32,829 bases of DNA from Dysgonamonadaceae bacterium (lineage in GTDB: Bacteria; Bacteroidota; Bacteroidia; Bacteroidales; Azobacteroidaceae): the NCBI GenBank assembly GCA_031270075.1, contig JAISYG010000064.1, positions 1-32,829 of the forward strand, in the 5' to 3' direction. The notes beneath the pieces are model-generated. The model saw nothing but the letters and a program-made list of their open reading frames with translations. It ran no database searches and had not been told where the DNA came from. The translations under genes were made by a program, and so were the position numbers. Below are positions 16,603 through 26,893 of this stretch, piece after piece (position 1 is the first letter of the stretch; every line of letters begins with the position of its first letter).

Positions 16603-17442
16603 ATGGCCAAGAATAAGCTAATATGTCCATTTGTGAAATGGGTTGGAGGAAAAAGACAACTCCTGGATTCTATTATGGAATTTATTCCCCAAAACATACA
16701 CTATTATACGTATGCAGAGCCGTTCATTGGCGGTGGAGCCGTATTTTTCCATATTCAACCTAAAAATGCCATTATAAATGATTTAAATTCAGAATTGATG
16801 AATGTGTATACGGTTGTCAAAGAAAATTCGGAAGAACTTGTTACAGACTTGAAACGACATAAAAATGAACCGGAATATTTTTATGCAATCCGGCAACTGG
16901 ATCGTTCCAAAGATTTTAAGAAAATAGACAAGGTACAGCGCGCTTCAAGATTAATCTATTTAAATAAAACCTGTTATAATGGATTGTATCGAGTAAACAA
17001 AGCCGGAAAATTTAATTCGCCGTTCGGGAGATACAAGAATCCGAATATCGTTAATAAGCCGGTATTAAAAGCCGTTTCTACCTATTTGAATCGCAATAAC
17101 GTACAGATTGCAAATACCGATTATGAGGAGATTCTAAAAACCTTGGATAAAAACTCGTTCGTATATTTAGATCCTCCTTATCATCCGGTATCCGAAAGTG
17201 CTAATTTCACAGGATACGTGCAAGGTGGGTGGAATATCTTTGAGCAGATTAGATTGCGGGAAGCTTGCGATGAATTAACAAGCAGAGGCATCAAATTCTT
17301 GCTGTCGAATTCTGCCTCAGGTTTTATTAAAGATCTGTACCGGAAGTATCATATTACTACCGTTAAGGCCATTCGTTCAATTAATGCGAATGCCAAAAAG
17401 CGAGGTGAAACAGATGAAGTTTTGATACGTAATTATGAATAA
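16603..17442 (+). CDS. DpnM/Dam-type DNA adenine-N6 methyltransferase
   Basis: 279-residue D12-class methyltransferase, from the ATG at 16603, 4 bp after the smpB stop. Motif I is FVKWVGGKRQLL; the AdoMet/target region FIGGGAVFFHIQPKNAIINDLNSELMN and the catalytic DPPYHPVSESANFTGY motif are intact. LNKTCYNGLYRVNKAGKFNSPFGRYKNP and LSNSASGFIKDLY closely follow DpnM, the GATC methylase of the DpnII system, so GATC is the likely target. No restriction endonuclease is encoded nearby, so it is a solitary methylase here. It is visibly more AT-rich than smpB and metH on either side, which suggests transfer into this operon. Confidence 0.9.
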   Translation: MAKNKLICPFVKWVGGKRQLLDSIMEFIPQNIHYYTYAEPFIGGGAVFFHIQPKNAIINDLNSELMNVYTVVKENSEELVTDLKRHKNEPEYFYAIRQLDRSKDFKKIDKVQRASRLIYLNKTCYNGLYRVNKAGKFNSPFGRYKNPNIVNKPVLKAVSTYLNRNNVQIANTDYEEILKTLDKNSFVYLDPPYHPVSESANFTGYVQGGWNIFEQIRLREACDELTSRGIKFLLSNSASGFIKDLYRKYHITTVKAIRSINANAKKRGETDEVLIRNYE

Positions 17443-17454
17443 ATAAAAAAAAGA

Positions 17455-20400
17455 ATGTCATTAAAAGAGTTACTTTGCAATCGAATACTCATCCTCGACG
17501 GCGGGATGGGCAGCATGATTCAACAATATCACCTCACGGAAGTCGATTATCGTGGCACGGCCTTCGCTCATTGGCCAGGCAATCTGCAGGGCAACAGCGA
17601 GGCGCTCAACATTACCCGCCCGGACGTTATTCAAGCCATTCACCGGCAATACCTGGAAGCCGGCGCCGATATTATTGAAACCAACACCCTGAATGCCACA
17701 ACGATTTCCATGGCCGATTACGCTATGGAAAACTACGTCCGCGATATCAATCTGGCAGCGGTAAGGGTGGCACGGGAAGTGGTCGACCAATACACGCAAC
17801 AGACTCCCGACAAGCCCCGCTTTGTGGCCGGCTCCATCGGTCCTACGAATAAAACGGCATCCCTTTCGCCCGATGTGTCTAATCCGGCTTTCCGAAGCGT
17901 TACTTTCGACGAATTACACATCGCCTACAGAGAACAAATCGAAGCGCTGATCGATGGCGGTGTAGACGCTCTGTTGATTGAAACTTCGTTCGACACGCTG
18001 AACGTCAAAGCCGCCCTGATGGCTGCCGAAGACGTGATGGCCGATAAAGGCAAGGAAGTGGCCCTGATGCTTTCCTACACCCTGGCGGGAAAAAGCGGAC
18101 GTATCCTCTCCGGGCAAACGCTGGATGCGGCGCTGGCTTCAGTTGCCCATGCCCGGCTGCTAAGCATCGGACTGAACTGCTCGTTCGGCGCCAAAGACAT
18201 GAAACCTTTCCTGAAAGAATTGCGGCGAACCGCCCCCTGTTATATTAGCGCTTATCCGAATGCCGGTTTACCCAACAGTCTGGGACAATACGACGAAACA
18301 GCGGAAACCATGGCGCTGCAAGTGAAAGAATATTTAGACGAAGGTTTGGTCAACATCATCGGCGGGTGCTGCGGAACCACTCCGGCGCATATCGCAGCTA
18401 TCGCGCAATTAGTAGAGGAGTATTGTCCCGGCGCGCCTGCGGATCAAGCCCGCCAAGACAGCCGTCTGCAACTGTCCGGTTTGGATGTATTGAACGTCAA
18501 ACCCTTTACCCTTATCGGGGAACGCTGCAACGTCGCCGGTTCCAAAAAATTCCTCCGCCTGATTCAGGAAAAGAAGTACGAGGAAGCCCTCAACATCGCC
18601 CGCAAACAGGTGGACGACGGCGCGCAAATCTTAGACATCAACGTGGATGACGGCCTTTTAGACGGCGTTCACGAAATAACCAACTTCCTGAACCTGATTG
18701 CTTCCGAACCCGACATCGCCAAAGCGCCCATCATGGTCGACAGTTCGGATTGGAACATTATCGAAGCCGGTCTGAAATGCCTGCAAGGGAAATCCATTGT
18801 CAACTCCATCAGCCTGAAAAACGGTGAAAACGATTTCCTTGCAAAGGCTAAAAAGATTCAATCGTACGGCGCAGCGGTCATCGCCATGGCCTTCGACGAA
18901 AAAGGACAGGCCGATACATTTGAACGGAAAATTGAAGTCTGCGAACGGATGTATCGCCTACTGACCCGGAAAGCCGGGTTTCTTCCGCGCGATATTATTT
19001 TCGACCCCAACGTATTAGCCATCGGCACCGGCATGGAAACGCACAACAACTACGCCGTCGATTTTATCCGCGCTACCGAATGGATTAAACGCAACTTGCC
19101 GGAAGCCCGGGTGAGCGGCGGTGTGAGCAATCTCTCGTTCTCGTTCCGCGGCAACAACTACCTGCGGGAAGCCATTCACGCGGTGTTTCTCTATCATGCC
19201 ATTCAAAAGGGCATGGATATGGGAATTGTCAACCCTTCCACTGCCGTAACCTACGAAGACATCGCCGGCGACTTGCGGAACGCTATCGAAGACCTGGTTT
19301 TGAACCGTCAACCGGACGCTACTGAAAAACTGATGGCGCTGGCGCAAACAGCAGGAACGGAATCGACCCGCCCGCAAAAAGAAACACCGGACGAGTGGCG
19401 GACGCTCCCCCTTGCCGACCGGCTCAAATATGCATTACTGAAAGGCATCGGCGACTATCTGGAAACCGACTTACAGGAAGCGCTCTCCGTCTATCCCAAA
19501 CCGGTTACCATCATCGACCAACCGCTGATGGAAGGCATGAACGCCGTAGGACAGTTGTTCGGCGACGGGAAAATGTTCCTGCCCCAGGTAGTGAAAACCG
19601 CCCGCACCATGAAAAAAGCCGTAGCAATTCTGCAACCGTATATCGAGTCCAGCAAAGAGGAAAACACTGCCAAAGCCGGCAAAATCCTTATTGCCACCGT
19701 CAAAGGAGATGTGCACGACATCGGGAAAAACATTACCGGCGTCATCCTGTCCTGTAATAATTACGAAGTGATCGACTTGGGCGTGATGGTTCCGCCGGAA
19801 GAAATCCTGCAAAAGGCGCAGGAATACCGGGTCGATTTGATTGCGTTGAGCGGCCTCATCACTCCCAGCTTGCAGGAGATGTCGTTCGTCGCTTCCGAAA
19901 TGGAAAAAGCCGGTTTCACGAAACCCTTGCTCGTGGGAGGCGCCACCACTTCCCCACTCCACACAGCATTGAAAATTGCCCCGCTCTATCATGGCGCTGT
20001 GGTTCATGCAACCGACGCATCCAAAGCCATTCCCGCGCTTCATCAATTGCTCAATCCCGAAACGCAGGAATCGTATATCGAAACATTGAAATCGGCACAG
20101 CAAGCGCTCCGGGACAAAGCCGGCAGCAAGAAAACGCTTGTATCGCTCGATTACGCGAGGAAACACACCCTCCGCATCGATCACCATCGGTACCGGAACC
20201 CAAAGCCGTGCATCGAAGGCAATAAAGTGATCGATTCGATTTCCGTCCGCCAGGTAGCGCCCTATATAGATTGGGCTGCTTTTTTGTCGGCATGGAAATT
20301 ACCGGTAAAATATGCCCGCTACGCTTCGGATGCGGAAGTACCGGATGCGGAAAAAGACAAATTCAGCGAAGCCCGACAACTGCTGAGCGATGCGAAAGCG

Positions 20401-21048
20401 ATAATACAGGACTGGATCCAACAGGATGCGGATTTTATCCGGGCCATCGTCGGCTTTTATCCCGTGCGGGTAGCGGACGAAAGTCTGGTGATTGACGAAC
20501 AACTGCCCATCCCCCTCCTGCGTCAGCAGGAGAAGCGGGACGACGATACTTACAAATCTTTAGCCGATTTTATCCGTCCCGAAGGCGATTACATCGGATT
20601 GTTTACGGTTACCGCCGGCGAAAAAACGCATCCGAAAGACTGCCCTTGCGGCTGCCCGGCCGGGCCGGACGACCCTTACCGCGAAATGCTGGAACAAATC
20701 CTCAAAGACCGTTTGGCGGAAGCCGCTACCGAATACCTGCACGAAAAAGTCAGGAAAGATTATTGGGGCTACGCGCACGAGGGAATACGTCCGGCTTCGG
20801 GTTATCCTTCGCTACCCGATTTGTCGTTAAACTTTACGATTGACAAACTGCTTCGGATGAACCGGATAGGCGTTACCTTAACGCCCAACGGCGCCTTATA
20901 TCCCAATGCCACAACGGCCGGACTGTTCATTGCCCATCCCGAATCGAAATACTTTTTTATCGGCACCATCGGTGACGACCAGTTGGCGGATTATGCACGG
21001 AAAACGGAGCGGTCGTTAGATGAAACGCGGAAATGGTTGGGTTGCTAA
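17455..21048 (+). CDS. metH: Cobalamin-dependent methionine synthase
   Basis: 1197-residue full-length enzyme that moves a methyl group from methyl-tetrahydrofolate to homocysteine by way of cobalamin. All four modules are present. The homocysteine domain (about 1-325) has zinc ligands Cys242 (GLNCSFG) and Cys305/306 (IIGGCCGTTP). The folate domain (about 345-610) includes LIGERCNVAGSKKF and DINVDDG. The B12 cap and binding domains (about 645-880) hold the DVHDIG loop with His754 as lower cobalt ligand and the SGLITPS motif. The reactivation domain has RPASGYPSLPD near the C-terminus. The start is 12 bp after the methylase stop. No cobalamin riboswitch is seen in front. Confidence 0.97.
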   Translation: MSLKELLCNRILILDGGMGSMIQQYHLTEVDYRGTAFAHWPGNLQGNSEALNITRPDVIQAIHRQYLEAGADIIETNTLNATTISMADYAMENYVRDINLAAVRVAREVVDQYTQQTPDKPRFVAGSIGPTNKTASLSPDVSNPAFRSVTFDELHIAYREQIEALIDGGVDALLIETSFDTLNVKAALMAAEDVMADKGKEVALMLSYTLAGKSGRILSGQTLDAALASVAHARLLSIGLNCSFGAKDMKPFLKELRRTAPCYISAYPNAGLPNSLGQYDETAETMALQVKEYLDEGLVNIIGGCCGTTPAHIAAIAQLVEEYCPGAPADQARQDSRLQLSGLDVLNVKPFTLIGERCNVAGSKKFLRLIQEKKYEEALNIARKQVDDGAQILDINVDDGLLDGVHEITNFLNLIASEPDIAKAPIMVDSSDWNIIEAGLKCLQGKSIVNSISLKNGENDFLAKAKKIQSYGAAVIAMAFDEKGQADTFERKIEVCERMYRLLTRKAGFLPRDIIFDPNVLAIGTGMETHNNYAVDFIRATEWIKRNLPEARVSGGVSNLSFSFRGNNYLREAIHAVFLYHAIQKGMDMGIVNPSTAVTYEDIAGDLRNAIEDLVLNRQPDATEKLMALAQTAGTESTRPQKETPDEWRTLPLADRLKYALLKGIGDYLETDLQEALSVYPKPVTIIDQPLMEGMNAVGQLFGDGKMFLPQVVKTARTMKKAVAILQPYIESSKEENTAKAGKILIATVKGDVHDIGKNITGVILSCNNYEVIDLGVMVPPEEILQKAQEYRVDLIALSGLITPSLQEMSFVASEMEKAGFTKPLLVGGATTSPLHTALKIAPLYHGAVVHATDASKAIPALHQLLNPETQESYIETLKSAQQALRDKAGSKKTLVSLDYARKHTLRIDHHRYRNPKPCIEGNKVIDSISVRQVAPYIDWAAFLSAWKLPVKYARYASDAEVPDAEKDKFSEARQLLSDAKAIIQDWIQQDADFIRAIVGFYPVRVADESLVIDEQLPIPLLRQQEKRDDDTYKSLADFIRPEGDYIGLFTVTAGEKTHPKDCPCGCPAGPDDPYREMLEQILKDRLAEAATEYLHEKVRKDYWGYAHEGIRPASGYPSLPDLSLNFTIDKLLRMNRIGVTLTPNGALYPNATTAGLFIAHPESKYFFIGTIGDDQLADYARKTERSLDETRKWLGC

Positions 21049-21085
21049 ATGAAGAAAGCACTCATCTAATTGTATTATAAAACCT

Positions 21086-23656
21086 CTATCCATTTATCCA
21101 TTTCACATAAGCAAAGTCCATGCGGTGCGGAATATCTTTATGGGAAGGATACACCCGAAAACCGTATTTGAATGTACCGGATTCGGAAGCTTGCAACCGG
21201 AGCGTAAAATAGAGTCTGGTGCCTTCCGTTTTTTCCAGTTCACCTTTATGCACCCGGATGGTATCGACATGTGTCGTCGGATCGGTATAAAACTGTACTA
21301 ATTCCAAACCTAATTCGCCTTGCAAACGATGCTTGTCCAATACAACGTTTACCGAAAGCGTTTCGCCGACTTCCAAGCCCCGGTTGATTGTCTGGTAGTC
21401 GTAAGTGATGGAAACGACTTCGATTTCGTCCCAGTGCTGCGACACTTCTTCTTTCCAGGCCGCCAATGCTTTGGCTTTGGCAAAATGGTCTTTTGCCAGT
21501 TCGCAGGAGCGATTGGCCAAAACATCGTAAAAGCGATGGATGTAATCGTCGAACATCCGCTTGGTAGTATAGTGGGGCGCAATTTTCGCAATCGAATTTT
21601 TGACATAATGTATCCATTCCGGCGAATACTCTTCGGAATTTCTGGCATAAAACAGCGGAATCACCTCGTTTTCCAGCATGGAATAGATGGTAGCCGCATC
21701 GAGCTGGTCCTGGAATTGCTGGTTTTCATAGGTGCGTTTGTCGGTCAAAGCCCAGCCGGCGCCTTCGCGATAGCCTTCGTACCACCAGCCGTCTAATACC
21801 GAGAAGTTGAGCGTACCGTTCATTTCCGCTTTCTCGCCGGAAGTTCCGGAGGCTTCCAGAGGGCGGGTCGGCGTATTCAGCCAGATATCCACTCCAGAAA
21901 CTAAGCGTTTAGCTAAGCGCATATCGTAGTTTTCGAGGAAAATGATTTTACCCAGAAATTCGGGACGGCGGGAAATTTCAACGATGTGTTGAATCAGTCC
22001 CTGTCCGCCGCCATCGGCCGGATGCGCTTTCCCGGTAAAAATAAACTGTACCGGATAGTCGGGATTATTCACAATTTTCGCCAGGCGTTCCAAATCGGTA
22101 AACAGTAAGTGCGCCCGCTTGTAGGTTGCAAAACGGCGACCGAAACCAATCAGCAAGGCATCGGGATTGATTTTGTCCAGAATGGAAACAACTTTCGACG
22201 GGTCACCCTGGTTCTTCAACCAGCTGTCTTTGAACGATTCTTTGATGTGTTTTACCAAACGTTTTTTCAAAGTCATCCGCACATCCCATACCACCCGGTC
22301 GTCGACCTGATAGATTTTTTCCCAGATAGCGGGATTGGACTGGTCGTTGTAGAAATTCTCGTCGAAATACTTTTCGTAACATTTGCGCCATTCCGATGTA
22401 GCCCAGGTCGGCATGTGAACGCCGTTGGTAACGTATCCCACGTGCGATTCCTGTGCAAAATAGCCTTTCCAAACGGGAGCAAACATTTTCTTGGAAACCT
22501 CGCCGTGCAGGAAGGAAACGCCGTTCGCTTCCTGACAGGTGTTCAGGGCAAAAACGCTCATCGAGAATTTTTCTCCGCTTCCCGGATTAGCGCGCCCCAT
22601 ATCAATAAACTCTTGCCAGGATATGCCTAAGCGTTCGGGAAAATGCCCCATATATTTCTGGAATAACGGTTCCTCAAAATAATCGTGGCCGGCCGGAACG
22701 GGCGTATGGCAGGTGTATAATGCCGAAGCGCGTACCACTTCCATCGCCTGGTTGAAATTCAAACCGTCGTTTTGGATGTAATTCACCAAGCGTTGAGCGT
22801 TGATCAATGCCGCATGACCTTCGTTGCAGTGATAGACTTGTTTTTGAATACCCAGCCGATTCAGCATCATGATGCCGCCCACGCCCAAAAGGTATTCCTG
22901 CTTGAGGCGGTTTTCGTTATCGCCACCGTATAATTGCGCGGTGATGGCGCGATCCCACTCGCTGTTCTGAGCCAGATCGGTATCCAGCAAATAGAGTTTG
23001 ATACGGCCAACATTCACCACCCATACATTGGCGTATACGGTAAACAGATTGTAGGGAATTTCCAGCACCATCGGTTTGCCGTCGGCATCCAGAACTTGCG
23101 AAAGAGGTAACTGGTCGAAACGTTGCGCCTCGTAATTAGCCACCTGTTGCCCGTCCATCGAAAGCGACTGGGTGAAATAACCGTAGCGGTAGAGGAAACC
23201 GACGGCGGTCAGGTTGGCGCGAATATCGCTGGCTTCCTTGATATAATCGCCTGCCAGCACACCCAAACCGCCCGAATAGATTTTTAACACATTGCTCAAA
23301 CCATATTCCATGCTGAAATAAGCGATGCTGGGAATCGCCGGGTTGAACGGCTCGTCCATGTAAGCCCTGAATTTAGCATACAGGGTATTGATAGACGCCA
23401 TCAAGTCCGCATTTTGCGTCATCTCTTCCAAACGGGCATGGGAAAGGCTTTGCAGGAGTAAAACCGGATTGCCTTCGGTTTTATTCCACAAGGTTTTATC
23501 TATATTGGCAAACAGTTCGGTTGCTTCGTAATTCCAGACCCACCATAAGTTATGGGCGATTTCGTCCAGGACTTTCAACTCCCGGGGTAATTTGGAATGA
23601 ACGCTACACTCTTTCCAGACCGGTTCATTCGCTTGATTTGTTTTAATCTTCGACAT
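21086..23656 (-). CDS. glgP: Alpha-glucan (glycogen/maltodextrin) phosphorylase, GT35
   Basis: 856-residue PLP enzyme that releases glucose-1-phosphate from alpha-1,4-glucans. The N-terminus ([26 protein letters not shown]) is the domain typical of the DUF3417-containing phosphorylase group (Thermotoga-type), not the classical GlgP/MalP group. [31 protein letters not shown] and the PLP-site segment [19 protein letters not shown], with its Lys near residue 610, are intact. Length is usual. It starts 9 bp after the glycogen synthase stop, so the two form an operon for storage and use of glycogen. Its 3' end faces metH. Confidence 0.93.
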   Translation of the reverse strand: MSKIKTNQANEPVWKECSVHSKLPRELKVLDEIAHNLWWVWNYEATELFANIDKTLWNKTEGNPVLLLQSLSHARLEEMTQNADLMASINTLYAKFRAYMDEPFNPAIPSIAYFSMEYGLSNVLKIYSGGLGVLAGDYIKEASDIRANLTAVGFLYRYGYFTQSLSMDGQQVANYEAQRFDQLPLSQVLDADGKPMVLEIPYNLFTVYANVWVVNVGRIKLYLLDTDLAQNSEWDRAITAQLYGGDNENRLKQEYLLGVGGIMMLNRLGIQKQVYHCNEGHAALINAQRLVNYIQNDGLNFNQAMEVVRASALYTCHTPVPAGHDYFEEPLFQKYMGHFPERLGISWQEFIDMGRANPGSGEKFSMSVFALNTCQEANGVSFLHGEVSKKMFAPVWKGYFAQESHVGYVTNGVHMPTWATSEWRKCYEKYFDENFYNDQSNPAIWEKIYQVDDRVVWDVRMTLKKRLVKHIKESFKDSWLKNQGDPSKVVSILDKINPDALLIGFGRRFATYKRAHLLFTDLERLAKIVNNPDYPVQFIFTGKAHPADGGGQGLIQHIVEISRRPEFLGKIIFLENYDMRLAKRLVSGVDIWLNTPTRPLEASGTSGEKAEMNGTLNFSVLDGWWYEGYREGAGWALTDKRTYENQQFQDQLDAATIYSMLENEVIPLFYARNSEEYSPEWIHYVKNSIAKIAPHYTTKRMFDDYIHRFYDVLANRSCELAKDHFAKAKALAAWKEEVSQHWDEIEVVSITYDYQTINRGLEVGETLSVNVVLDKHRLQGELGLELVQFYTDPTTHVDTIRVHKGELEKTEGTRLYFTLRLQASESGTFKYGFRVYPSHKDIPHRMDFAYVKWING

Positions 23657-23665
23657 AATATGTTA

Positions 23666-25330
23666 TCATTTCCTTAATTGTACTTTCTGTAATGCAAAGG
23701 CGTAAGCCTCCAAATAATAGCGTATGAAATGCGCCCAATCGGCCTTCCGGGACAAGGCGCAGGCGTCTTTCCGTATTTCTGCCATGGATTGCGAATCGTA
23801 TTCCGAGTAACGAATAACGGTTTCTTTAATCGTTTCCGCTACTTCAAAATAATTGGTATCCGTCCGGTGGATAATAGTTACGCCCCGTTCTCTATCCGGC
23901 CTTTTCCGCCCGGTGGCTTCTTCTTCCTGCGCCCACAATCCGAATCCCGCCAGGAGGGTGGTAATGGTCGGGACATGAAAAGCAATGCTTTCCAGGGGAG
24001 TATAACCCCAGGGTTCGTAATAAGACGGAAAAATCGTCAGATCCAAACCAATCAACAAATCGTAGTACGATAGATTGAAAATTCCGTCATATCCATTCAA
24101 ATACGACGGCACAAAAATCAACTTCACGGACGAATCGTCCTGATTGGTAAAATGAAAGTATCGTAAATAATGGCAGACTTTATCGGATGAATATTCTATC
24201 AACTCATGCGTAAAATACGGATCGGGCAACGGAGCCGACGGAAGAACAGTCTGTTTCAAGCGTTCCTGCAAATCCTTTCGCGGGCCGTTGATAGCGGTTG
24301 GAACTAAGATAAAAGCGATAACCGTACGCGCCGGTTGCGCCTGTTTTACACGATACAAGGCTTCGATAAATACATCAATGCCCTTGTTCCGGTATTCGTA
24401 GCGACCGCTGGTGGCGACAAGCAAGGCATCGGCGGGGAGAGAGGTTCCGGTCAACTGTTCCGCCACCCGGAGAAAGGCTTTTCGCGCCGTTTCCCGTTGG
24501 GTGTCGAACTTCTTGCCTTTCGGAACCCAATTCGGCTCAAAGCCGTTGGGGGTAATTATATCCGGTTTTTTTCCTAAGAACTGCTCGCTTTCCTGACCGG
24601 TAATCCAGCTGACCGTCGTAAAGCAATCGACATGCAGGGCGGCCTGTTTTTCGAGCGTATGTTTTCCTACCATATTGAGTTCGTACGCCATCTGGTCACC
24701 GTTGTAGTGATGGAACTCGCTGTACAACGGCTTATTATTCCCGCAAATCGAACGGCCGATGGAAGTAGCATGTGTGGTAAAAATCGTAGCAATGCCCGGA
24801 ACCCGATCGTGCAAATACAGCGCCGCCATTCCCAGCATCCATTCGTTCAAATGGGCGATGACCTTTTTATCCTGCAATTTAAAAAAGGAATATAAGCTTT
24901 CCATAATCATTCCCACAGCGAAGGCAAACATCGACGCTTCGTCGTAATCGCCGTAAGCCACCGTCGAATCGATGCCGTATTTTTCCCACATCCGGAAATA
25001 GACCTCATCTTTACGATCATAATAAGGTATGAAATCGACTAAGATAACTATGGGATTGCCGGGGACATTCCAGCGACCGGTACGGATTTTCAGGCTTTCT
25101 TGCTCGGCAGCATGCTTTTTCCATGCTTTCAGAAGGGTTTTATCTTCGATAAAATCCGGATTCGTTTGTTCTTGCCACAAATCCGGCCCAATAAAGTATA
25201 TTTTATCCGGAAAAAGTTCCTGGAGTACCTTTGCACGTGTGGATAAAACGGTATAGATTCCTCCCACCTTATTGCATACTTCCCAGCTGGATTCAAAAAT
25301 ATAATCGGGAGTTACTAGTGAATTTATCAT
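23666..25330 (-). CDS. GT3-type (eukaryote-like) glycogen synthase
   Basis: 554-residue glycosyltransferase from the start at 25330. The opening FESSWEVCNKVGGIYTVLSTRA is the signature of family GT3, the animal/fungal glycogen synthase family also common in Bacteroidetes, not of bacterial GlgA (GT5). Other conserved stretches are FTTHATSIGR, GRYEYRNKGIDVFIEAL, and FPSYYEPWGYTPLESIAFHVPTITTLLAGFG, which carries the C-terminal catalytic Glu segment. The usual donor for the family is UDP-glucose. The upstream ATG at 25390 would read through the promoter, so the internal start is preferred. It is followed at 9 bp by the phosphorylase. No branching or debranching enzyme is encoded nearby. Confidence 0.92.
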   Translation of the reverse strand: MINSLVTPDYIFESSWEVCNKVGGIYTVLSTRAKVLQELFPDKIYFIGPDLWQEQTNPDFIEDKTLLKAWKKHAAEQESLKIRTGRWNVPGNPIVILVDFIPYYDRKDEVYFRMWEKYGIDSTVAYGDYDEASMFAFAVGMIMESLYSFFKLQDKKVIAHLNEWMLGMAALYLHDRVPGIATIFTTHATSIGRSICGNNKPLYSEFHHYNGDQMAYELNMVGKHTLEKQAALHVDCFTTVSWITGQESEQFLGKKPDIITPNGFEPNWVPKGKKFDTQRETARKAFLRVAEQLTGTSLPADALLVATSGRYEYRNKGIDVFIEALYRVKQAQPARTVIAFILVPTAINGPRKDLQERLKQTVLPSAPLPDPYFTHELIEYSSDKVCHYLRYFHFTNQDDSSVKLIFVPSYLNGYDGIFNLSYYDLLIGLDLTIFPSYYEPWGYTPLESIAFHVPTITTLLAGFGLWAQEEEATGRKRPDRERGVTIIHRTDTNYFEVAETIKETVIRYSEYDSQSMAEIRKDACALSRKADWAHFIRYYLEAYAFALQKVQLRK

Positions 25331-25355
25331 AAAAACTATTTTGCCTACAATTTTC

Positions 25356-25392
25356 GAGTGCAAAGTTATAAATTTTTTGTAGTTTTGCACTC
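25356..25392. promoter_or_regulatory. Mirror-symmetric divergent promoter
   Basis: GAGTGCAAA (25356-25364) and TTTGCACTC (25384-25392) are perfect 9-bp inverted arms. Each arm carries the end of a -7 box: TAACTTTG on the minus strand (25361-25368) for glycogen synthase, and TAGTTTTG on the plus strand (25380-25387) for the small acyltransferase. With 20-bp spacing, each promoter would find its -33 contact inside the other arm, so only one polymerase could bind at a time. Confidence 0.6.
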
Positions 25393-25408
25393 TAAAATTT
25401 GAAAATAC

Positions 25409-25957
25409 ATGAACATCGTACGAAAACTCTATTCTGTTTTGTTCCGGCTAACCGGATGGAAATCCTCTATACAAGCGGAAATATTGCCTAAATGCGTGAT
25501 TTGCGTCGCCCCACACACCAGTAATTGGGATTTCATCCTCGGACTGTTGTTTTATAAATCCATTGGCGGCAATCCCCATATTTTAATGAAAAAAAGCTGG
25601 TTTGTTTTCCCGCTCAATTATATTTTGAAGGCGATGGGTGCAGTACCGGTCGATCGAAACCGGCGAACTTCCTTGACCGACCAGATGCGGGACGAATTTG
25701 CCTGCCGGACACATTTCCAATTGGCTATCGCTCCCGAAGGCACGCGGAAAAAAAATCCGCAATGGAAATCCGGTTTTTACTACATTGCATGGGAAGCGCA
25801 TGTTCCTATTATGCTGGCGTATTTGGATTATACAAAAAAGATTGTCGGGGTGATTGAGAATTTCATTCCCAATGGAAATGTGTTGGATGATATTGAAAAC
25901 ATCAAGCAAAAATACAAATACATTGTTGGGAAGAAGCCGGGGCAATTTGCGATATAA
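25409..25957 (+). CDS. Small 1-acylglycerol-3-phosphate-acyltransferase-like protein
   Basis: 182-residue member of the PlsC superfamily. The catalytic motif HTSNWD (His36, Asp41) has the usual four-residue spacing, and APEGTRKK (Glu110 to Arg113) is the substrate-binding block. It is shorter than PlsC (about 240 residues) and belongs to a compact group often labelled acyltransferase or glycerol acyltransferase. There is one hydrophobic stretch at the N-terminus and no signal peptide. The acceptor lipid is not known; lysophosphatidic acid is possible, but the genuine PlsC of the cell may be elsewhere. Its stop is 13 bp from the convergent esterase gene. Confidence 0.82.
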   Translation: MNIVRKLYSVLFRLTGWKSSIQAEILPKCVICVAPHTSNWDFILGLLFYKSIGGNPHILMKKSWFVFPLNYILKAMGAVPVDRNRRTSLTDQMRDEFACRTHFQLAIAPEGTRKKNPQWKSGFYYIAWEAHVPIMLAYLDYTKKIVGVIENFIPNGNVLDDIENIKQKYKYIVGKKPGQFAI

Positions 25958-25970
25958 CGCCAAAAGAAGT

Positions 25971-26807
25971 TTAACGAGTCCCTAACGCTAAAGAAAAGTT
26001 CGTTGTCATAAATACGAACTGGTATTGAATGGCATTCTTCCAGTAAGCCGCGTCGTGTTTTCCGGGACGGGAAATAAAATCGTGCGGAATATTGTTTTCC
26101 AGCAATTTTTGATGCAAGTTCTTATTTACGGTGTAGAAAAAATCTTCCGTTCCGCAATCGATAATGATTTTCAGTGTTTTAGGCGTAAGCAGATGCGTTA
26201 AATGAATAACGGTGTTGCGTTCCCAATTTTCCGGATTTTCGGCATAACTGCCCAATCGTTTGGATAAATCCCAGTTGAGGGGAAAGGGGCGAATATCCAC
26301 TCCTCCGCTCATGCTGCCGGCAATACCGAAAATATCGGGATGTCTGAAAGCCAGATACAAAGCGCCGTGTCCGCCCATGCTTAAACCGGTAATTCCCCGG
26401 CTCTGCGGCAATTGAATGGTCGAGTAATGCCGGTCAATCCACCGGATTAATTCGGAAGCGATATAGGTTTCGTATTGACAGTTTTTATCGCCGGGAACAT
26501 CGTAATACCAACTGCTGTATCCGCCGTCGGGCGAAACGATAATGATTTCTTCGGTGTCGGCGGTTTGACGGATATATTCACCATTAATGTTCATCCAACT
26601 GGTATAATCACCACTGTATCCGTGCAATAGGTAAATCACCGGATATTTTTTATCCGGACTGTAATTGTCGGGCGTAACCACAATGGCCGGAATGGTTTTC
26701 TGCATAGCATCGCTGTATGTGAATACCGTATCGGTTTTTGCAGCGAAACTATGTCCGTGGAAACCGATTGTTAAGATGCAAACCAGCATCGTTTGTAGAT
26801 TTTTCAT
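25971..26807 (-). CDS. Secreted CE1/esterase D-type hydrolase
   Basis: 278-residue alpha/beta hydrolase with a signal peptide (MKNLQTMLVCILTIGFHGHSFA). The nucleophile elbow is GLSMGG (Ser143); likely acid Asp222 in CGTEDFF and His251 in PGKHDAAYW complete the triad. The oxyanion region YLLHGYSGDYTSW is typical. Relatives act on acetylated or feruloylated sugars, or on S-formylglutathione; the signal peptide argues for an extracytoplasmic ester substrate. It is related to the esterase fragment at the left edge of the window but is a separate gene. It is monocistronic, with its own promoter-like site. Confidence 0.88.
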   Translation of the reverse strand: MKNLQTMLVCILTIGFHGHSFAAKTDTVFTYSDAMQKTIPAIVVTPDNYSPDKKYPVIYLLHGYSGDYTSWMNINGEYIRQTADTEEIIIVSPDGGYSSWYYDVPGDKNCQYETYIASELIRWIDRHYSTIQLPQSRGITGLSMGGHGALYLAFRHPDIFGIAGSMSGGVDIRPFPLNWDLSKRLGSYAENPENWERNTVIHLTHLLTPKTLKIIIDCGTEDFFYTVNKNLHQKLLENNIPHDFISRPGKHDAAYWKNAIQYQFVFMTTNFSLALGTR

Positions 26808-26829
26808 CTGACTTTGTTGTTTTTATTTG

Positions 26830-26860
26830 CAAAAGTAGATGAAAAACTTCGGTTTTCCAA
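26830..26860 (-). promoter_or_regulatory. Likely promoter of the secreted esterase
   Basis: Minus strand: TTGG (26857-26860), a 19-bp spacer, TACTTTTG (26830-26837). The -7 is exact and the -33 partial. The site is about 22 bp from the ATG. Confidence 0.55.
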
Positions 26861-26893
26861 GCACATACAAAAAATGCTCTGTTTACTTCCCTG

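Noticed and set aside
17443..17454. Cobalamin riboswitch before metH
   Set aside because: Only 12 bp separate metH from the methylase gene, and no B12-box-like element was seen in the upstream genes.
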